From NCBI GenBank assembly GCA_020622085.1, contig JAHRYM010000001.1, positions 1,094,312-1,158,311 on the forward strand: a stretch of DNA of 64,000 nucleotides, given 5' to 3'. Shown in pieces: positions 27,474 through 38,395 of this stretch (the stretch's first letter is position 1; every line of letters begins with the position of its first letter). Origin of the DNA: Paracoccaceae bacterium (GTDB lineage Bacteria; Pseudomonadota; Alphaproteobacteria; Rhodobacterales; Rhodobacteraceae). A model generated the notes under the pieces. That model ran no database searches. It had not been told where the DNA came from and was given only the letters and a program-made list of their open reading frames with translations. Both the position numbers and the translations under genes were made by a program.

Positions 27474-27624
27474 GGGGCACCCCGATCTTTTGCCGCAAGG
27501 TTCCAGAACGCGGCCGACCGGTCAATCGGCAAGCGCGCGGGGCGCGGGGGGATGGGGGCGGGGATTGCCACGGCCAGCCCCGCAAGGCCATGCCCGGGGC
27601 ACCGGGACGCGCCATCCGCAGGTA

Positions 27625-28030
27625 AAGACAGCGACCGAGACCCTTTTCACCCCCTTCATCCGCCGGAGCGATCGGTCTTGCCAACCGCATCGTCATGGCG
27701 CCGCTGACGCGCAACCGCGCCCGGCATGAAGACGGCGTGCCGACCGATCTGGCGGTAGAATACTGTCGCCATAGCGCGGCGGCCGGCCATGACGCGGGCG
27801 GCAGGATCACGCTGCGGTTCCGGCACCTGGGCCGTGTCTCGCATGTGTCGTTGCACTCGGGCGGGCAGGCGCCGGTCGGGCCTTCGGCATCGCGGCGAAA
27901 AACGCGGGTATATGACGGCGAAAGGTTCGAGGCCGCATGGCAGGAGGCTGCCCTGAACGCGCCCGACAACACGACCTTTTCTGGTGGCGGCGCAGAGAGC
28001 TACGTCGATTGTCCGGCGCTGGCCGGCTGA
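27625..28030 (+). pseudogene. Remnant of an Old Yellow Enzyme-family NADH:flavin oxidoreductase
   Basis: Pieces of an alkene/N-ethylmaleimide reductase lie in order but are broken. TETLFTPF (from 27634) is in one frame and GAIGLANRIVMAPLTRNRAR, the family N-terminus, continues in another, so there is a frameshift near 27660. GGRITLRFRHLGRVSH and SGGQAPVGPSA follow after a loss of about 45 residues. Then LNAPDNTTFSGGGAESYVD, the C-terminus, is joined directly after YDGERF, a loss of roughly 190 residues. The expected ATG position reads AAG (27625). The catalytic barrel centre is gone. Lengths lost are estimated from memory of the family. Confidence 0.8.
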
Positions 28031-28118
28031 CGAAAAGCCGGTGTGGGCGGGGCATTGACCCTTCCCGGGCTACGTTCCATCCTCGCCCCGAGGCCGCTTC
28101 ACAGAAAGGACCACCCAC

Positions 28119-29375
28119 ATGACCGTTTCCGACCCAATGGGGATCGACCCGGCGATGCTCGACCGTCTGGCCGAGGTCGCCGTGCGGGTGGGGCTGAACC
28201 TGCAACCGGGGCAGGATCTGGTTCTGACGGCACCGGTCGCGGCGCTGCCGCTGGTGCGGCGCGTGGCGGTGGCGGCCTATCGCGCCGGGGCGGGGCTGGT
28301 GACGCCGATCCTGGCGGACGAAGAGGTGGCGCTCGCGCGCTACCGCAACGCCGGGGACGACAGCTTCGACCGCGCGCCGGGCTGGCTTTATCGAGGCATG
28401 GCCGAGGCTTACGCCAGCAATGCCGCGCGCATGGCGATCGTCGGCGACAACCCGATGCTGCTGGCGGAACAGGATCCCGCAAAGGTCGCACGGGCGGGCA
28501 AGGCCAATGCGCTGGCCTACAAGCCCGCGCTGGAAAAGATCTCGAACTTCGACATCAACTGGTCGATCGTCGCCTATCCCGGTGCCGCATGGGCGCGGCA
28601 GGTCTTTCCCGGCCTGCCCGAGGACGAGGCGGTGGCGCGGCTGGCGCAGGCAATCTTTGCGGCGTCACGGCTGGATGGCAACGATCCTGTTGCCGCCTGG
28701 GAGGCGCACAACGCGGCCCTGAAGGCGCGGTCACGCTGGCTGAACGACCAGCGTTTTGCGGCGCTGCATTTCACCGGCCCCGGAACCGATCTGAGGGTGG
28801 GGCTTGCGGATGGCCACGAATGGCACGGGGGCGCGTCCACCGCGAAGAACGGCATTTCCTGCAACCCCAACATCCCCACCGAAGAGGTCTTCACCACACC
28901 CCACGCGCAGCGCGTGGATGGCCGGGTGCGCGCCAGCAAGCCGCTTGCGCATCAGGGCAGCCTGATCGAGGGGATCGAGGTGAGGTTCGAAGCCGGCCGC
29001 ATCGTCGAGGCCAAGGCGGATCGCGGCGAAGCCGTTCTTCTCAAGCTGCTTGACAGCGACGAAGGCGCGCGGCGTCTGGGCGAGGTGGCGCTGGTGCCGC
29101 ACCGCTCGCCCATCTCGGACACGGGCGTTCTGTTCTTCAACACGCTTTTTGACGAAAACGCCGCCTGCCACATCGCGCTGGGTCAGTGCTATTCGAAATG
29201 CTTCCTGAACGGCGCAAACCTGTCGCCCGAACAGATCGCCGCGCAGGGCGGCAATTCCAGCCTGATCCATGTCGACTGGATGATCGGCGGCCCGGACACC
29301 GATATCGACGGCATCCGGGCGGACGGCGCCCGCGTGGCCGTCTTCCGCAAGGGCGCCTGGGCGCAATCGGTCTAG
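28119..29375 (+). CDS. M29-family aminopeptidase (AmpS/PepS type)
   Basis: A 418-residue metallo-aminopeptidase. Family features are [20 protein letters not shown] near the N-terminus, [12 protein letters not shown], the metal-ligand block [12 protein letters not shown], and a C-terminal [20 protein letters not shown] with HVDWMIGG. Enzymes of this group are cytosolic, use cobalt or zinc and have broad specificity. AAGGA lies before the ATG. It ends in a four-base overlap with the convergent yhhJ-like gene. Confidence 0.9.
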   Translation: MTVSDPMGIDPAMLDRLAEVAVRVGLNLQPGQDLVLTAPVAALPLVRRVAVAAYRAGAGLVTPILADEEVALARYRNAGDDSFDRAPGWLYRGMAEAYASNAARMAIVGDNPMLLAEQDPAKVARAGKANALAYKPALEKISNFDINWSIVAYPGAAWARQVFPGLPEDEAVARLAQAIFAASRLDGNDPVAAWEAHNAALKARSRWLNDQRFAALHFTGPGTDLRVGLADGHEWHGGASTAKNGISCNPNIPTEEVFTTPHAQRVDGRVRASKPLAHQGSLIEGIEVRFEAGRIVEAKADRGEAVLLKLLDSDEGARRLGEVALVPHRSPISDTGVLFFNTLFDENAACHIALGQCYSKCFLNGANLSPEQIAAQGGNSSLIHVDWMIGGPDTDIDGIRADGARVAVFRKGAWAQSV

Positions 29376-30490
29376 CGCAGGAAGGCCCGGAACCGGCGCA
29401 ACGTCAGCCAGAACAGCACCGCGCCGATCAAGGCCATCGCCGCAAGCTGCGGCCAGACCACGTCAAGCCCCGCGCCGCGAAACAGCACGGCTTGCGAAAA
29501 CACGATGAAATGTGTGTTTGGCGCCCCCGACATGATGAAGCGGATGGTGTCGGGCATGCTTTCGACCGGCGTCATCGCGCCCGAGAGCACCTGAAGCGGC
29601 AGAAGGACAAGGATCAGCAAGAGCCCGAATTGCGGCATGGCGCCGGCCAGGGTGGCCAGAAAGATGCCCAGCGATGTCGTGGCAAACAGCATCAGCATCG
29701 TCCCGAACATGAACAGCGGCACCGAGCCAGCCACCGGCACGCCAAGGATCAGGCGCACCATCAATCCGATGGCCAGCCCCGAGGCCAGCAGCACCACGAG
29801 CCCCATCGACCAGACCTTGGACAGCATGAGCTCGGTCGCGGTCACCGGCATGACCAGCAGGTGCTCGACGGTGCCGTGTTCCTTTTCGCGGATCAGCGCC
29901 GCGCCGGTCAGGATGATCGACAGCATCGTGATCGACATGACGACATGGGTGATCGCCCCGAACCAGCCCGGATCCAGCCGCTGGTTGTAGCGGGCGCGCA
30001 GGATCAGATCGACAGGCGGGGTGTCGACATCGCGGTGCCTGCGCAGGAATTCCTGCACCTCGGCGGTGACGATCTGGTGGATATAGCCGGTGCCGGTGAA
30101 GGCCTGGCCCACGCGGGTCGCATCGACGTTGAGCTGCATCGAGGGATGCGCGCCCGCCAGCAGGTCGGACTGGAACCCCGAGGGAATTTCCAGCGCGAAG
30201 GTATCCACGCCCGCATCCATGCGCGGATCCATCAGTGGCGCGGAAATGGCGACGGGCGGGGTGAAATAGGGCGGCTGGAACGCCACGAACAGGCGTGCGG
30301 TCAAGGGCGAATGGTCCTCGTCCACGATGGCGATTGCGGCGCGGTTCAAGGATTCCGGCATCGCCTTGCTTTCGACGTAGATCGCCAGCGTGAAGGAATA
30401 GACGATCAGGCCAAGCATCACCCAGTCGCGCGACAGGCCGCGCAGTTCCTTCAGGCCAAGATGCAGGATGTTGCGAAGCGTCTGGTGCAT
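29372..30490 (-). CDS. ABC transporter permease, YhhJ-like (ABC-2 type)
   Basis: A 372-residue ABC-2 permease: one N-terminal TM helix ([19 protein letters not shown]), a large periplasmic domain (about 40-165) and five C-terminal helices including [20 protein letters not shown], the hallmark cytoplasmic loop. Third gene of a yhiI-rbbA-yhhJ-type operon. Start MHQTLRN at 30490; the first ATG of the frame (30499) overlaps the end of the preceding gene. The substrate is unknown; such exporters are often linked to drugs or envelope factors. Confidence 0.87.
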   Translation of the reverse strand: MHQTLRNILHLGLKELRGLSRDWVMLGLIVYSFTLAIYVESKAMPESLNRAAIAIVDEDHSPLTARLFVAFQPPYFTPPVAISAPLMDPRMDAGVDTFALEIPSGFQSDLLAGAHPSMQLNVDATRVGQAFTGTGYIHQIVTAEVQEFLRRHRDVDTPPVDLILRARYNQRLDPGWFGAITHVVMSITMLSIILTGAALIREKEHGTVEHLLVMPVTATELMLSKVWSMGLVVLLASGLAIGLMVRLILGVPVAGSVPLFMFGTMLMLFATTSLGIFLATLAGAMPQFGLLLILVLLPLQVLSGAMTPVESMPDTIRFIMSGAPNTHFIVFSQAVLFRGAGLDVVWPQLAAMALIGAVLFWLTLRRFRAFLR

Positions 30491-30495
30491 GGCGG

Positions 30496-33276
30496 TCACC
30501 GCGCCTGTTTCTTCAGAAGCGCGACCGCGAGCGCCAGCGTCACCGGCACCGCGATCAGCAGTGGCAGGAAGGATCCGGCCAGATCGGCAAAGCCCAGCCC
30601 CTTGGAGAAGGTGCCGCGGGTGATCGCCATGAAATGGCTTGTCGGATAGACGTTGCCGATGATCCTTGCCGCCCCCTGCAACGTGGAAACCGGGTCGATC
30701 ATGCCGCCATATTGCAGCGCCGGCATCAGCGTCAGCAGCGTCGTGCCGAAGATCGCGGCGATCTGGCTCGAGATGAAGGACGAAATCATCAGCCCCATCC
30801 CGGTGGCGATGGTGGCATAGAGGATCGCCCCGGCTGTCATGGTCAGCAGGCTGCCGGTGAAGGGCACGCCGAACAGGAAGACTGCCGCATAAAGCATGGT
30901 CAGGTAGTTGACAATGGCCAGCGCCAGATAGGGAAGTTGCTTGCCGATCAGGAATTCGGCCCGCCGGGTGGGCGTAACGTAAAGGTTCACGATCGACCCG
31001 AGTTCCTTTTCGCGCACGACCGAAAGCGCGGTCAGCATCGCCGGAATCATCATCAGGAGCAGCGGGATCACTGCCGGCACCATCGACACAAGGCTTTTCA
31101 CGTTCGGATTGTAGCGGTAGCGGGTTTCCAGCGTGAAGGGCGCCATCGTGGCCGCATCGCCGTAAAGCCGGCGTGCCTGTCGCGCGAGCCAGGTGGCGTG
31201 CATTCCCTGGACGTAACCCTGCACGATTTCGGCGCGCTGCGGATTGGCGCCGTCGATCCAGGCCCCCACCTCGACCGGCTTGCCGCGCGCCACGTCGCGC
31301 GCAAATCCGGGCGGGATCTCGATGGCCAGCGCCAGCGTGCCCGCCCGCATCCGGGCGTCGATGTCGTCGTATCCGGTCAGCGGCGCCTGTCCGATAAAGT
31401 AGCGAGACCCTTCTATGTCCAGCGCGTAGTCGCGTGAAAGCGTGGTCTGATCGCGGTCGAGCACGGCAAAGCTCAGATCCTCGACATCCATGTTGATGCC
31501 GTAGCCAAGCACGAACATCAGGATCAGCGATCCCATCAGGGCCAGCGCCGCCCGGATCGGGTCGCGGTAAAGCTGGATCGCCTCGAGCCGCGAGAGGCTT
31601 GCCATCCGGCGCAGGCTGAAGCTGCTTCGCGGGGCGGCGCGGAAGGAGTGCGCCGGCGGCGATGGCGGTGCCGGGCGCGCGCCCGCATCCTCCGGGCTTT
31701 CACCGGTGTCGATGGCGACTTGCAGATATGCCACGAAGGCATCGTCAAGCGTGGCAACGCCCCGCGAACGGATGATGTTCTCGGCCGTGTCCGAAACCAG
31801 AACCTTTCCGGCATGCATCAGCGAAATTCGGTCGCAGAGCATGGCTTCGTTCATAAAATGGGTCGAGACGAAGATCGTGACGCCCTCGTTGCGCGACAGA
31901 TCGGCGAGGATCGCCCAGAAATGGTCGCGCGCCACCGGGTCGACGCCGGAGGTGGGTTCGTCAAGGATCAGGATTTCGGGGCCGTGGATCATGGCGACCG
32001 CCAGCGACAGCCGCTGCCGGATGCCAAGGGGCAGGGCGCCGGGAAGGGTGTCAAGAACCGGGATCAGCCCGAAGTCACTGGCCATCCGGTCGATGCGCGG
32101 GCCGATGGTTTCGGGCGCCATGCCGAACAGGCGCGCGTGCAGGTCAAGGTTCTGGCGCACCGTCAGTTCGGAATAAAGCGAGAAGGACTGCGACATGAAG
32201 CCCACCCGGCGCCGCACCGCCATGTCACGGGCATCGACCGTCTTGCCGAACAGTCGCGCGGTGCCCTCGGACGGCTCCAGCAGGCCGGTCAGCATCTTCA
32301 TCGTCGTGGTCTTGCCGCAGCCGTTCGACCCGAGAAATCCGAAGATCTCGCCGCGACGGATGCGGAAGGAGACCTGATCGACGGCGGTGAAACCGTCAAA
32401 GCGCATGCTCAGCCCCTCGGCCTCGATCGCGGGTGGCTCGTCCTCGGGGAAGTCGTGTGGCGGGATGGTGACGCGGTGGTGCCCGGCGCGGTCGGCCTCG
32501 GGCAAAAGCGCGATGAAGGCATCGTCAAGCGTCGCTGTCCCGGTCCGCGCCAGCAGGTCCGTGGGCGTGCCGGTTGCCAGCACCTGGCCGCCGTGCATCG
32601 CCACCAGCCAGTCGAACCGCGCCGCTTCCTCCATATAGGCGGTGGCGACGATCACGCTCATGCCTGGCCGTTCGTCGCGGATGTCGGTGATCAAGTCCCA
32701 GAACTGCCGCCGCGACAGCGGATCGACGCCGGTTGTCGGCTCGTCCAGGATCAGGAGATCCGGGTCATGGATCAGCGCGCAGCACAGGCCCAGCTTCTGC
32801 TTCATGCCGCCCGACAGCTTCGATGCCGGACGGTCGGCAAAGGCGGCCATTCCCGTGCGCGCCAGCAGGGTTGCGATGCGTGCCCGGCGCTCGGACGCAC
32901 CCTGGCCAAACAGACGGCCGAAGAAGTCGATGTTTTCGCGCACCGAAAGCGTGGGGTAAAGGTTGCGCCCCAGTCCCTGCGGCATATAGGCGATGCGCGG
33001 GCAGACCTGCGCCCTGTGGCGGGCCGACCGCATGTCTCCACCCAGCACCGTGACCTCGCCCCGGGTAACGGCCCGGGCGCCCGCGATCAGCGACAAAAGG
33101 CTCGACTTGCCCACGCCATCCGGCCCGATCAGCCCCACCATGGCGCCGGCCGGAAGATCAAGGCTCACACCCCCGAGCGCCTGGATCTTGCGATAGCGGT
33201 GCGAAAGCCCGCGAACCACCACGACCGGGGCGCCCCTGCCGGCATCCCCGGCCTGGCCGGGCGGGCCTTTCGTCAC
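30496..33276 (-). CDS. Fused double-ATPase/permease ABC exporter, RbbA/YhiH-like
   Basis: A 926-residue fusion: ABC domain 1 (about 15-235; [32 protein letters not shown]), ABC domain 2 (about 285-495; [22 protein letters not shown]) and a C-terminal ABC-2 permease (about 560-926; [19 protein letters not shown]). In E. coli the homologue RbbA is described as a ribosome-bound ATPase; whether that applies here is unknown. I take GTG at 33276 because it forms a GTGA overlap with the HlyD gene stop. Confidence 0.88.
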   Translation of the reverse strand: MTKGPPGQAGDAGRGAPVVVVRGLSHRYRKIQALGGVSLDLPAGAMVGLIGPDGVGKSSLLSLIAGARAVTRGEVTVLGGDMRSARHRAQVCPRIAYMPQGLGRNLYPTLSVRENIDFFGRLFGQGASERRARIATLLARTGMAAFADRPASKLSGGMKQKLGLCCALIHDPDLLILDEPTTGVDPLSRRQFWDLITDIRDERPGMSVIVATAYMEEAARFDWLVAMHGGQVLATGTPTDLLARTGTATLDDAFIALLPEADRAGHHRVTIPPHDFPEDEPPAIEAEGLSMRFDGFTAVDQVSFRIRRGEIFGFLGSNGCGKTTTMKMLTGLLEPSEGTARLFGKTVDARDMAVRRRVGFMSQSFSLYSELTVRQNLDLHARLFGMAPETIGPRIDRMASDFGLIPVLDTLPGALPLGIRQRLSLAVAMIHGPEILILDEPTSGVDPVARDHFWAILADLSRNEGVTIFVSTHFMNEAMLCDRISLMHAGKVLVSDTAENIIRSRGVATLDDAFVAYLQVAIDTGESPEDAGARPAPPSPPAHSFRAAPRSSFSLRRMASLSRLEAIQLYRDPIRAALALMGSLILMFVLGYGINMDVEDLSFAVLDRDQTTLSRDYALDIEGSRYFIGQAPLTGYDDIDARMRAGTLALAIEIPPGFARDVARGKPVEVGAWIDGANPQRAEIVQGYVQGMHATWLARQARRLYGDAATMAPFTLETRYRYNPNVKSLVSMVPAVIPLLLMMIPAMLTALSVVREKELGSIVNLYVTPTRRAEFLIGKQLPYLALAIVNYLTMLYAAVFLFGVPFTGSLLTMTAGAILYATIATGMGLMISSFISSQIAAIFGTTLLTLMPALQYGGMIDPVSTLQGAARIIGNVYPTSHFMAITRGTFSKGLGFADLAGSFLPLLIAVPVTLALAVALLKKQAR

Positions 33277-34340
33277 TGTGCGACCTTCGCCAGCGTGGCG
33301 GGCCACTCTGCCTTGGGGTCGATCCTCAGGTAGGCGCTGCCGGGCAGGCCGGTCTTGACGTAGTCGATGTATTTTTCCAGCAGCGCGGGCCGGACCTGCG
33401 CTTTCACGCGGAACATCAGCTTTTCGCGCTCGACCGTCGTTTCCACCGTCTTCGGTGTGAACTGCGCCACATCGGCCACATAGGACACCGAGGCCGGAAT
33501 CGCGATATCGGGGGCCGCGTCGAGGATCAGCCGCACCTCCTGCCCGATCTGGACGCGCCCGGCCTGCGATGTGGGCAGGAAGAAGGTCATGTAGACATCA
33601 TCCAGCACCACGATGTTCAGGATCCGCCCGCCGGGGGCCACGACTTCGCCCACCTCGGCGATCTGATACTGGACGCGGCCCGCGCGGGGCGCGCGCAGGC
33701 TCATGTCCTCGATCGAGGTGGTTATGGCGTCGATGGCTGCCTGTGCCGCCTCGACCGCTGCTTCGGCATCGACCACGCGCGCCCGGGCTGCGCCAATGCC
33801 GGCGTCGGCGGCCGCCAGCGAGGCCCGCGCCAGCGCAAGGCCCGCCCGCGCCTGCCGTTCATTGGCGCGGTCGTCGTCCAGAACCTGCTGCGAAACGGTC
33901 GAGGATTTCGACAACTGTTCGGACCGTGCAAGCCGCATCCGCGCCGCATCGGCCACGGCCTGCGCTTGTTCGACCTGCGCCTCGGCGGCCGCACGCTGGG
34001 CGATCGCCTGATCAACGCCGCTGCCGGCGGTATCAACCCCGATCCGGGCACGGCGCAGCGCGGCTTCGGCCTGACGCTCCTGCGCCTTCAACTGGTCGGT
34101 ATCCATCTCGACCAGCACATCGCCCGCCTTCACGGTCTGTCCTTCGGAGGCGAGGATCGCCGTGATCCGCCCGCCTGCCAGCGCCGCCACATCGACCTCG
34201 GTCGCCTCGATCCGGCCGTTTCCCGACGCGATGCCTTCAGGAAGTGGGCGGGTCCGCGTGCTCTGCCAGACGGCATAGGCCGCCGCGGTCAGTGCCAGGA
34301 CAACCAGCAGGGTCAGGATGGGTCGGGCGGGTTTGGCCAT
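33273..34340 (-). CDS. HlyD/EmrA-type periplasmic adaptor (YhiI-like)
   Basis: A 355-residue membrane-fusion protein with one N-terminal TM helix ([18 protein letters not shown]), a biotinyl-lipoyl-like half motif ([20 protein letters not shown]), a long alpha-hairpin coiled coil rich in Ala/Glu/Gln (about 85-205) and a beta-barrel region with [20 protein letters not shown]. First gene of the exporter operon. It would connect the RbbA-like and YhhJ-like pump to an outer-membrane channel such as TolC, which is not in the window. Confidence 0.9.
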   Translation of the reverse strand: MAKPARPILTLLVVLALTAAAYAVWQSTRTRPLPEGIASGNGRIEATEVDVAALAGGRITAILASEGQTVKAGDVLVEMDTDQLKAQERQAEAALRRARIGVDTAGSGVDQAIAQRAAAEAQVEQAQAVADAARMRLARSEQLSKSSTVSQQVLDDDRANERQARAGLALARASLAAADAGIGAARARVVDAEAAVEAAQAAIDAITTSIEDMSLRAPRAGRVQYQIAEVGEVVAPGGRILNIVVLDDVYMTFFLPTSQAGRVQIGQEVRLILDAAPDIAIPASVSYVADVAQFTPKTVETTVEREKLMFRVKAQVRPALLEKYIDYVKTGLPGSAYLRIDPKAEWPATLAKVAQ

Positions 34341-34473
34341 GGAACGCGCGCGCCTCCTGTCTGTGCGGACGCGACCAGTCTAGCGGCAGGTTTCGCGGGT
34401 GGCGACGGCAAAAGCGGCACCTGCGGCAAGGGGGCCCCGGCCCGGAGTGAGGATGCCCAAGAGGGGCGGTGGC

Positions 34474-35805
34474 TCAGAAGCCCGAGATCAGTTCGATCTT
34501 CGATCCGTCGCTGAAGCGGCCAAAGCGGAAGTCGCGCGGATCGACCAGCGGTGTGCGGTTGGTGATCAGATCGGCCACCAGCCGCCCCGCCGCCGGCCCG
34601 ATGCCGAAGCCGTGGCCCGAAAAGCCCGAGGCGATGTAGAAGCCCGGCACCTTGTCCACCCCCGATATCACCGGCACCGCGTCGGGTGTCACGTCGATAT
34701 ACCCCGCCCAACGTTGCGCGATTTCGGCCTGTGCCAGCGCCGGAAAGGCCCGGATCGCGGCGGCCATGGCCCGGTTCGAGAGCCTTTGGCTGGGCACCGG
34801 GTCGAGCACGCGGTTGTATTCGAAGGGGCTGGGTTCATCCAGCGACCAGCGCGTGGCAATCCGCGCCTCGTCCAGAAATCGCAGGCCGACGCGGAAGTTG
34901 AGCGAGCGCCATTCCTTCATCAGCGCCGGCAGGAAGGCGCGGGCATAGCGGAAGGACGCGGGCACGATGCTGACGATGTTCTCATGCCCCGAGGCGATGG
35001 TATAACCGCCGTCCTGCCGCTTGCGGATGGCGAAGTCGCTGTGCCAGATCGCCTGTTCCGGCCCGCCTTCGAGCGGTTTCGTGCGCAGCACCGAATTCAT
35101 CACCTTGAGCTGCGGGAAGTCGATGCCGGCGTTCCCGGCGAAAAGGTTCGACCAGGCGCCGCCCGCCAGCACGACCGCGCGGCAGCGGATGGGCCCGCGT
35201 TCGGTGACGACACCGCTGATTGCGCCCGCCTCGGTCTCGATCCCGCGCACGGCGCATTCGGTCAGGACATGCGCGCCCCGGTCGCGTGCTGCCTCGGCGA
35301 TGGCGGGGGCGGCCTTCTGCGGCTCGGCCCGGCCATCGGCACCGGTATAGAGCGCGCCCTTCAGGTCAAGCGTCGAGCCGGGAAACATCGTCCTGAACTC
35401 CTGCCCCGAAATCATCCGGCTTTCGACCTGATAGCCTTCAAGGTTGCGGTTCCAGCGTTCGTGCTGGGCATATTGTTCATCACTTCCACAGGTGAAGATG
35501 ATCCCCGCGCGGCGATAGCCGGTATCGCGCCCAATCCTTGCATCCAGTCCCTGCCAGATCCGCAGCGCCTCGGCCATCAGCGGCACTTCACGCGGGTCGC
35601 GGCGTGATATCCTGACCCAGCCCCAGTTGCGGCTGGACTGTTCCCTGCCGATGCCGCCCTTTTCGCACAGCGCCACGCTGAGGCCGCTCTCGACCAGTTC
35701 CAGTGCGGTCGAGCAGCCTATGATGCCACCGCCGACGACCACGACATCCACCCTCTCCGGAAGGTCGGCATCGCCATGGACGGGAACGACATAGGGGCCG
35801 GGCAT
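34474..35805 (-). CDS. FAD-dependent amine oxidase, sarcosine oxidase beta/glycine oxidase family
   Basis: A 443-residue DAO-fold flavoenzyme. The FAD motif VDVVVVGGGIIGCSTALELV is at about residue 18; SRNWGWVRISRRDPRE follows, and the C-terminal FAD block is PGFYIASGFSGHGFGIGPAA. It resembles sarcosine oxidase beta subunits and glycine/D-amino-acid oxidases, but no alpha, gamma or delta subunit genes are nearby, so the substrate is open. Start at 35805 follows AAGGAG. It stands alone between the exporter operon and cspA. Confidence 0.88.
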   Translation of the reverse strand: MPGPYVVPVHGDADLPERVDVVVVGGGIIGCSTALELVESGLSVALCEKGGIGREQSSRNWGWVRISRRDPREVPLMAEALRIWQGLDARIGRDTGYRRAGIIFTCGSDEQYAQHERWNRNLEGYQVESRMISGQEFRTMFPGSTLDLKGALYTGADGRAEPQKAAPAIAEAARDRGAHVLTECAVRGIETEAGAISGVVTERGPIRCRAVVLAGGAWSNLFAGNAGIDFPQLKVMNSVLRTKPLEGGPEQAIWHSDFAIRKRQDGGYTIASGHENIVSIVPASFRYARAFLPALMKEWRSLNFRVGLRFLDEARIATRWSLDEPSPFEYNRVLDPVPSQRLSNRAMAAAIRAFPALAQAEIAQRWAGYIDVTPDAVPVISGVDKVPGFYIASGFSGHGFGIGPAAGRLVADLITNRTPLVDPRDFRFGRFSDGSKIELISGF

Positions 35806-36077
35806 CTGGGGACTCCTTGGTGGCGATGGGCTTGGGGTCAGGGGTGTTCGGTGCGGCTGCGGCGGCACAAGACATGACAGCCCCGCGCGGTTTGGCAAAG
35901 GGGGAATGTCTTGCCCGGGAGGGTGTCCTGCAACCGTGCAGGGCGGCCGGATGCAGGTCGGCTTCGGCGAAGGCAGACCCCGCCTGTGCTGAGGACGCTG
36001 CCCCGCACCTGACCCCGCGCCCCGGCGCCAAGTTGCCGAGGCCGCCGGGCGTGGGCGCAGGCCCGTGCACAAGAATC

Positions 36078-36106
36078 TTGATTTGTCGGGCGGTCGCGCA
36101 CATATG
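36078..36106 (+). promoter_or_regulatory. Probable promoter of the cold-shock gene
   Basis: TTGATT (36078-36083), a 17-bp spacer and CATATG (36101-36106). It implies a 5' leader of about 107 bases before the cspA ATG; long leaders are usual for cold-shock genes. The rest of the 414-bp gap from 35806 holds no ORF or RNA I can support. Confidence 0.5.
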
Positions 36107-36219
36107 TTGGGCGCGACGTTATCTCTTCGACCCTACGGCCTTCGGGCGCAGATATTCGAGCGATCAAACTGCGCCGGGCCGCCGCACTTCCGCGGGCGGC
36201 AAATGAAGGAGTAGTCACC

Positions 36220-36426
36220 ATGGCCAACGGCTCGGTGAAATGGTTCAACGCCACCAAGGGATTTGGTTTCATCGCCCCCGAAGGCGGGTCCAAGGACGTT
36301 TTCGTGCATATCACGGCGCTGGAGCGCGCGGGTCTGCGCGAACTGAAGGATGGCCAGAAGGTCACCTTCGATATCGAAGCGGGCCGCGACGGCCGCGAAA
36401 GCGCGATCAACATCAAGCTCGCCTGA
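36220..36426 (+). CDS. Cold-shock protein, CspA family
   Basis: A 68-residue single cold-shock domain with both RNA-binding motifs: KGFGFIAP (RNP1, residues 13-20) and VFVHI (RNP2, 28-32). It acts as a nucleic-acid chaperone. The Shine-Dalgarno AAGGAG is ideally placed. Own promoter with a long leader upstream and a strong terminator 26 bases past the stop make it monocistronic. Which paralogue it is cannot be told here. Confidence 0.96.
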   Translation: MANGSVKWFNATKGFGFIAPEGGSKDVFVHITALERAGLRELKDGQKVTFDIEAGRDGRESAINIKLA

Positions 36427-36452
36427 GACATCGGCTGGTCCTGGAAAACGGG

Positions 36453-36485
36453 AAACGGGCAGGGGCGATCCTGCCCGTTTTCTTT
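36453..36485 (+). terminator. Rho-independent terminator after the cold-shock gene
   Basis: AAACGGGCAGG (36453-36463) pairs perfectly with CCTGCCCGTTT (36470-36480), followed by TCTTTT. Confidence 0.88.
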
Positions 36486-36505
36486 TGACGCCGGTTGCTC
36501 TCTTG

Positions 36506-36536
36506 TTGACTGAAAATAAAAACTATTGAATATAAG
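36506..36536 (+). promoter_or_regulatory. Possible promoter of the fhs-folD cluster
   Basis: TTGACT (36506-36511) precedes an AT-rich stretch with TATAAG (36531-36536, 19-bp spacer) or GAATAT (16-bp spacer). This is the only AT-rich segment before fhs. A small hairpin, CACCG/CGGTG, lies at about 36548-36567 in the leader. Confidence 0.4.
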
Positions 36537-36590
36537 GAAAAATCGCACACCGACTTCCGGCCGGTGCGCCTCATCATGGAGAGGGACGGA

Positions 36591-38267
36591 ATGGCTTTCA
36601 AGACTGACATCGAGATAGCGCGGGAAGCGAAGAAGCGTCCGATTCAGGAGATCGGGACGAAGCTGGGGATTCCTGTTGAGCATCTTCTGCCTTACGGCCA
36701 TGACAAGGCGAAGGTGAGCCAGGAGTTCATCAAGGGTCTTTCGGGTCGTCCGGATGGCAAGTTGGTTCTGGTGACGGCGATCAACCCGACGCCTGCGGGC
36801 GAGGGCAAGACGACGACGACGGTTGGTCTGGGCGACGGGCTGAACCGGATCGGCAAGAAAGCGGTGATCTGCATCCGCGAGGCGAGCCTTGGGCCGAACT
36901 TCGGGATGAAGGGCGGGGCTGCGGGTGGCGGCTATGCGCAAGTGGTGCCGATGGAGGAGATGAACCTTCACTTCACCGGCGACTTCCATGCGATCACCTC
37001 GGCGCACAACCTGCTCAGCGCGATGATCGACAACCACATCTACTGGGGCAACACGCTCGACATCGACGCGCGGCGCGTGATGTGGCGCCGGGTGATGGAC
37101 ATGAACGACCGGGCGCTTCGCGACATCGTGGTGAACCTTGGCGGCGTGGCGAACGGCTTCCCGCGCCAGACCGGCTTCGACATCACGGTGGCGTCCGAGG
37201 TGATGGCGATCCTGTGCCTGTCCAATGATCTTGACGACCTGCAGAAGCGCCTGGGCGACATCGTGGTGGCCTATACCCGCGCCAAGACCCCGGTCTATGC
37301 CCGCGACCTGAAGGCCGATGGGGCGATGACGGTGCTTTTGAAGGATGCGATGCAGCCGAACCTGGTGCAGACGCTTGAGAACAACCCGGCCTTCGTGCAT
37401 GGCGGGCCGTTCGCCAATATCGCGCATGGCTGCAACTCGGTCATCGCGACGAAGACGGCGCTGAAGCTTGGCGAATATGTCGTGACGGAAGCCGGTTTCG
37501 GGGCCGATCTTGGCGCCGAGAAGTTCTTCGACATCAAGTGCCGCAAGGCGGGCCTGAAGCCGGCGGCGGCGGTGATCGTGGCCACGGTCCGGGCGATGAA
37601 GATGAACGGCGGGGTTCTGAAGGCCGACCTCGGGGCCGAGAACGTGGAGGCGGTGCAGAAGGGCTGCCCGAACCTTGGGCGCCACATCGCCAACGTCAAG
37701 GGCTTTGGCGTGCCGGTGGTGGTGGCGATCAACCACTTCCATTCCGACACCGATGCGGAAGTGGCGGCGGTGAAGGAATATGTGGCCCAGCAGGGGGCGG
37801 AGGCGATCCTGTGCAAGCACTGGGCGCAGGGCTCGGCGGGGGTCGAGGATCTGGCGCGCAAGGTGGTGCAGCTGGCCGAAGGCGGCACGTCGGAATTTGC
37901 GCCGCTTTATCCCGACGAGATGGGCCTGTTCCAGAAGATCGAGACCATCGCCAAGCGGATCTACCACGCCGATGCGGTGATTGCCGACAAGTCGGTGCGC
38001 GACCAGCTGAAGGCCTGGGAGGCGGCGGGCTATGGCCATCTGCCGATCTGCATGGCCAAGACCCAGTATTCCTTCTCGACCGACCCGAACCTGCGCGGCG
38101 CGCCGACCGGGCATTCGGTGCCGGTGCGCGAGGTGCGGCTTTCGGCCGGCGCCGGGTTCATCGTGGTGATCTGCGGCGAGATCATGACGATGCCGGGCCT
38201 GCCGAAGGTGCCCTCGGCCGAGGTGATCCGTTTGAATGACGCGGGCCATGTCGAGGGCCTGTTCTGA
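36591..38267 (+). CDS. fhs: Formate-tetrahydrofolate ligase
   Basis: Fhs joins formate to tetrahydrofolate with ATP, giving 10-formyl-THF. The 558-residue protein has the P-loop [18 protein letters not shown] (about 65-82), [20 protein letters not shown], and [13 protein letters not shown], all typical. The start at 36591 follows GAGAGGGA. It heads a one-carbon cluster that ends with two folD genes, so 10-formyl-THF can be interconverted with methylene-THF. The direction in vivo depends on whether the cell oxidises C1 units, for example from methylated compounds, or assimilates them. Confidence 0.97.
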   Translation: MAFKTDIEIAREAKKRPIQEIGTKLGIPVEHLLPYGHDKAKVSQEFIKGLSGRPDGKLVLVTAINPTPAGEGKTTTTVGLGDGLNRIGKKAVICIREASLGPNFGMKGGAAGGGYAQVVPMEEMNLHFTGDFHAITSAHNLLSAMIDNHIYWGNTLDIDARRVMWRRVMDMNDRALRDIVVNLGGVANGFPRQTGFDITVASEVMAILCLSNDLDDLQKRLGDIVVAYTRAKTPVYARDLKADGAMTVLLKDAMQPNLVQTLENNPAFVHGGPFANIAHGCNSVIATKTALKLGEYVVTEAGFGADLGAEKFFDIKCRKAGLKPAAAVIVATVRAMKMNGGVLKADLGAENVEAVQKGCPNLGRHIANVKGFGVPVVVAINHFHSDTDAEVAAVKEYVAQQGAEAILCKHWAQGSAGVEDLARKVVQLAEGGTSEFAPLYPDEMGLFQKIETIAKRIYHADAVIADKSVRDQLKAWEAAGYGHLPICMAKTQYSFSTDPNLRGAPTGHSVPVREVRLSAGAGFIVVICGEIMTMPGLPKVPSAEVIRLNDAGHVEGLF

Positions 38268-38277
38268 GGTGACGGCG

Positions 38278-38330
38278 GCGGGGGGCCAGCCCCCCGCACC
38301 CCCCGGGATATTTGTGCCAAGTTGAAAGGG
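38278..38330 (+). repeat. GC hairpin plus degenerate dispersed motif after fhs
   Basis: GCGGGGGG, loop CCAG, CCCCCCGC, then a second C-run and GGGATATTTGTGCCAAG. It is a looser copy of the intergenic ATTTGxGC(C/A)AAG element seen elsewhere, here joined to a hairpin that may act as a terminator or processing signal between fhs and the chorismate-mutase-like gene. Confidence 0.45.
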
Positions 38331-38395
38331 TGTGGGCGTTTTCAAGGGAAGGCGCATCCGCTAGGAAGGCGGCGCGGATTTTTCGGGAGAGCGAC

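Noticed and set aside
30496..33276. RbbA-like protein as a translation factor
   Set aside because: It has a full ABC-2 permease domain and sits between HlyD and permease genes, so an export role is the simpler reading.
34474..36072. Longer 532-residue form of the FAD oxidase starting at 36072
   Set aside because: The extra residues are Pro/Arg-rich noise and run toward the cspA promoter; AAGGAG is in front of 35805.
35838..38357. An 839-codon minus-strand open frame across cspA and fhs
   Set aside because: It is antisense to well-defined fhs and cspA genes; the translation shows no protein family.
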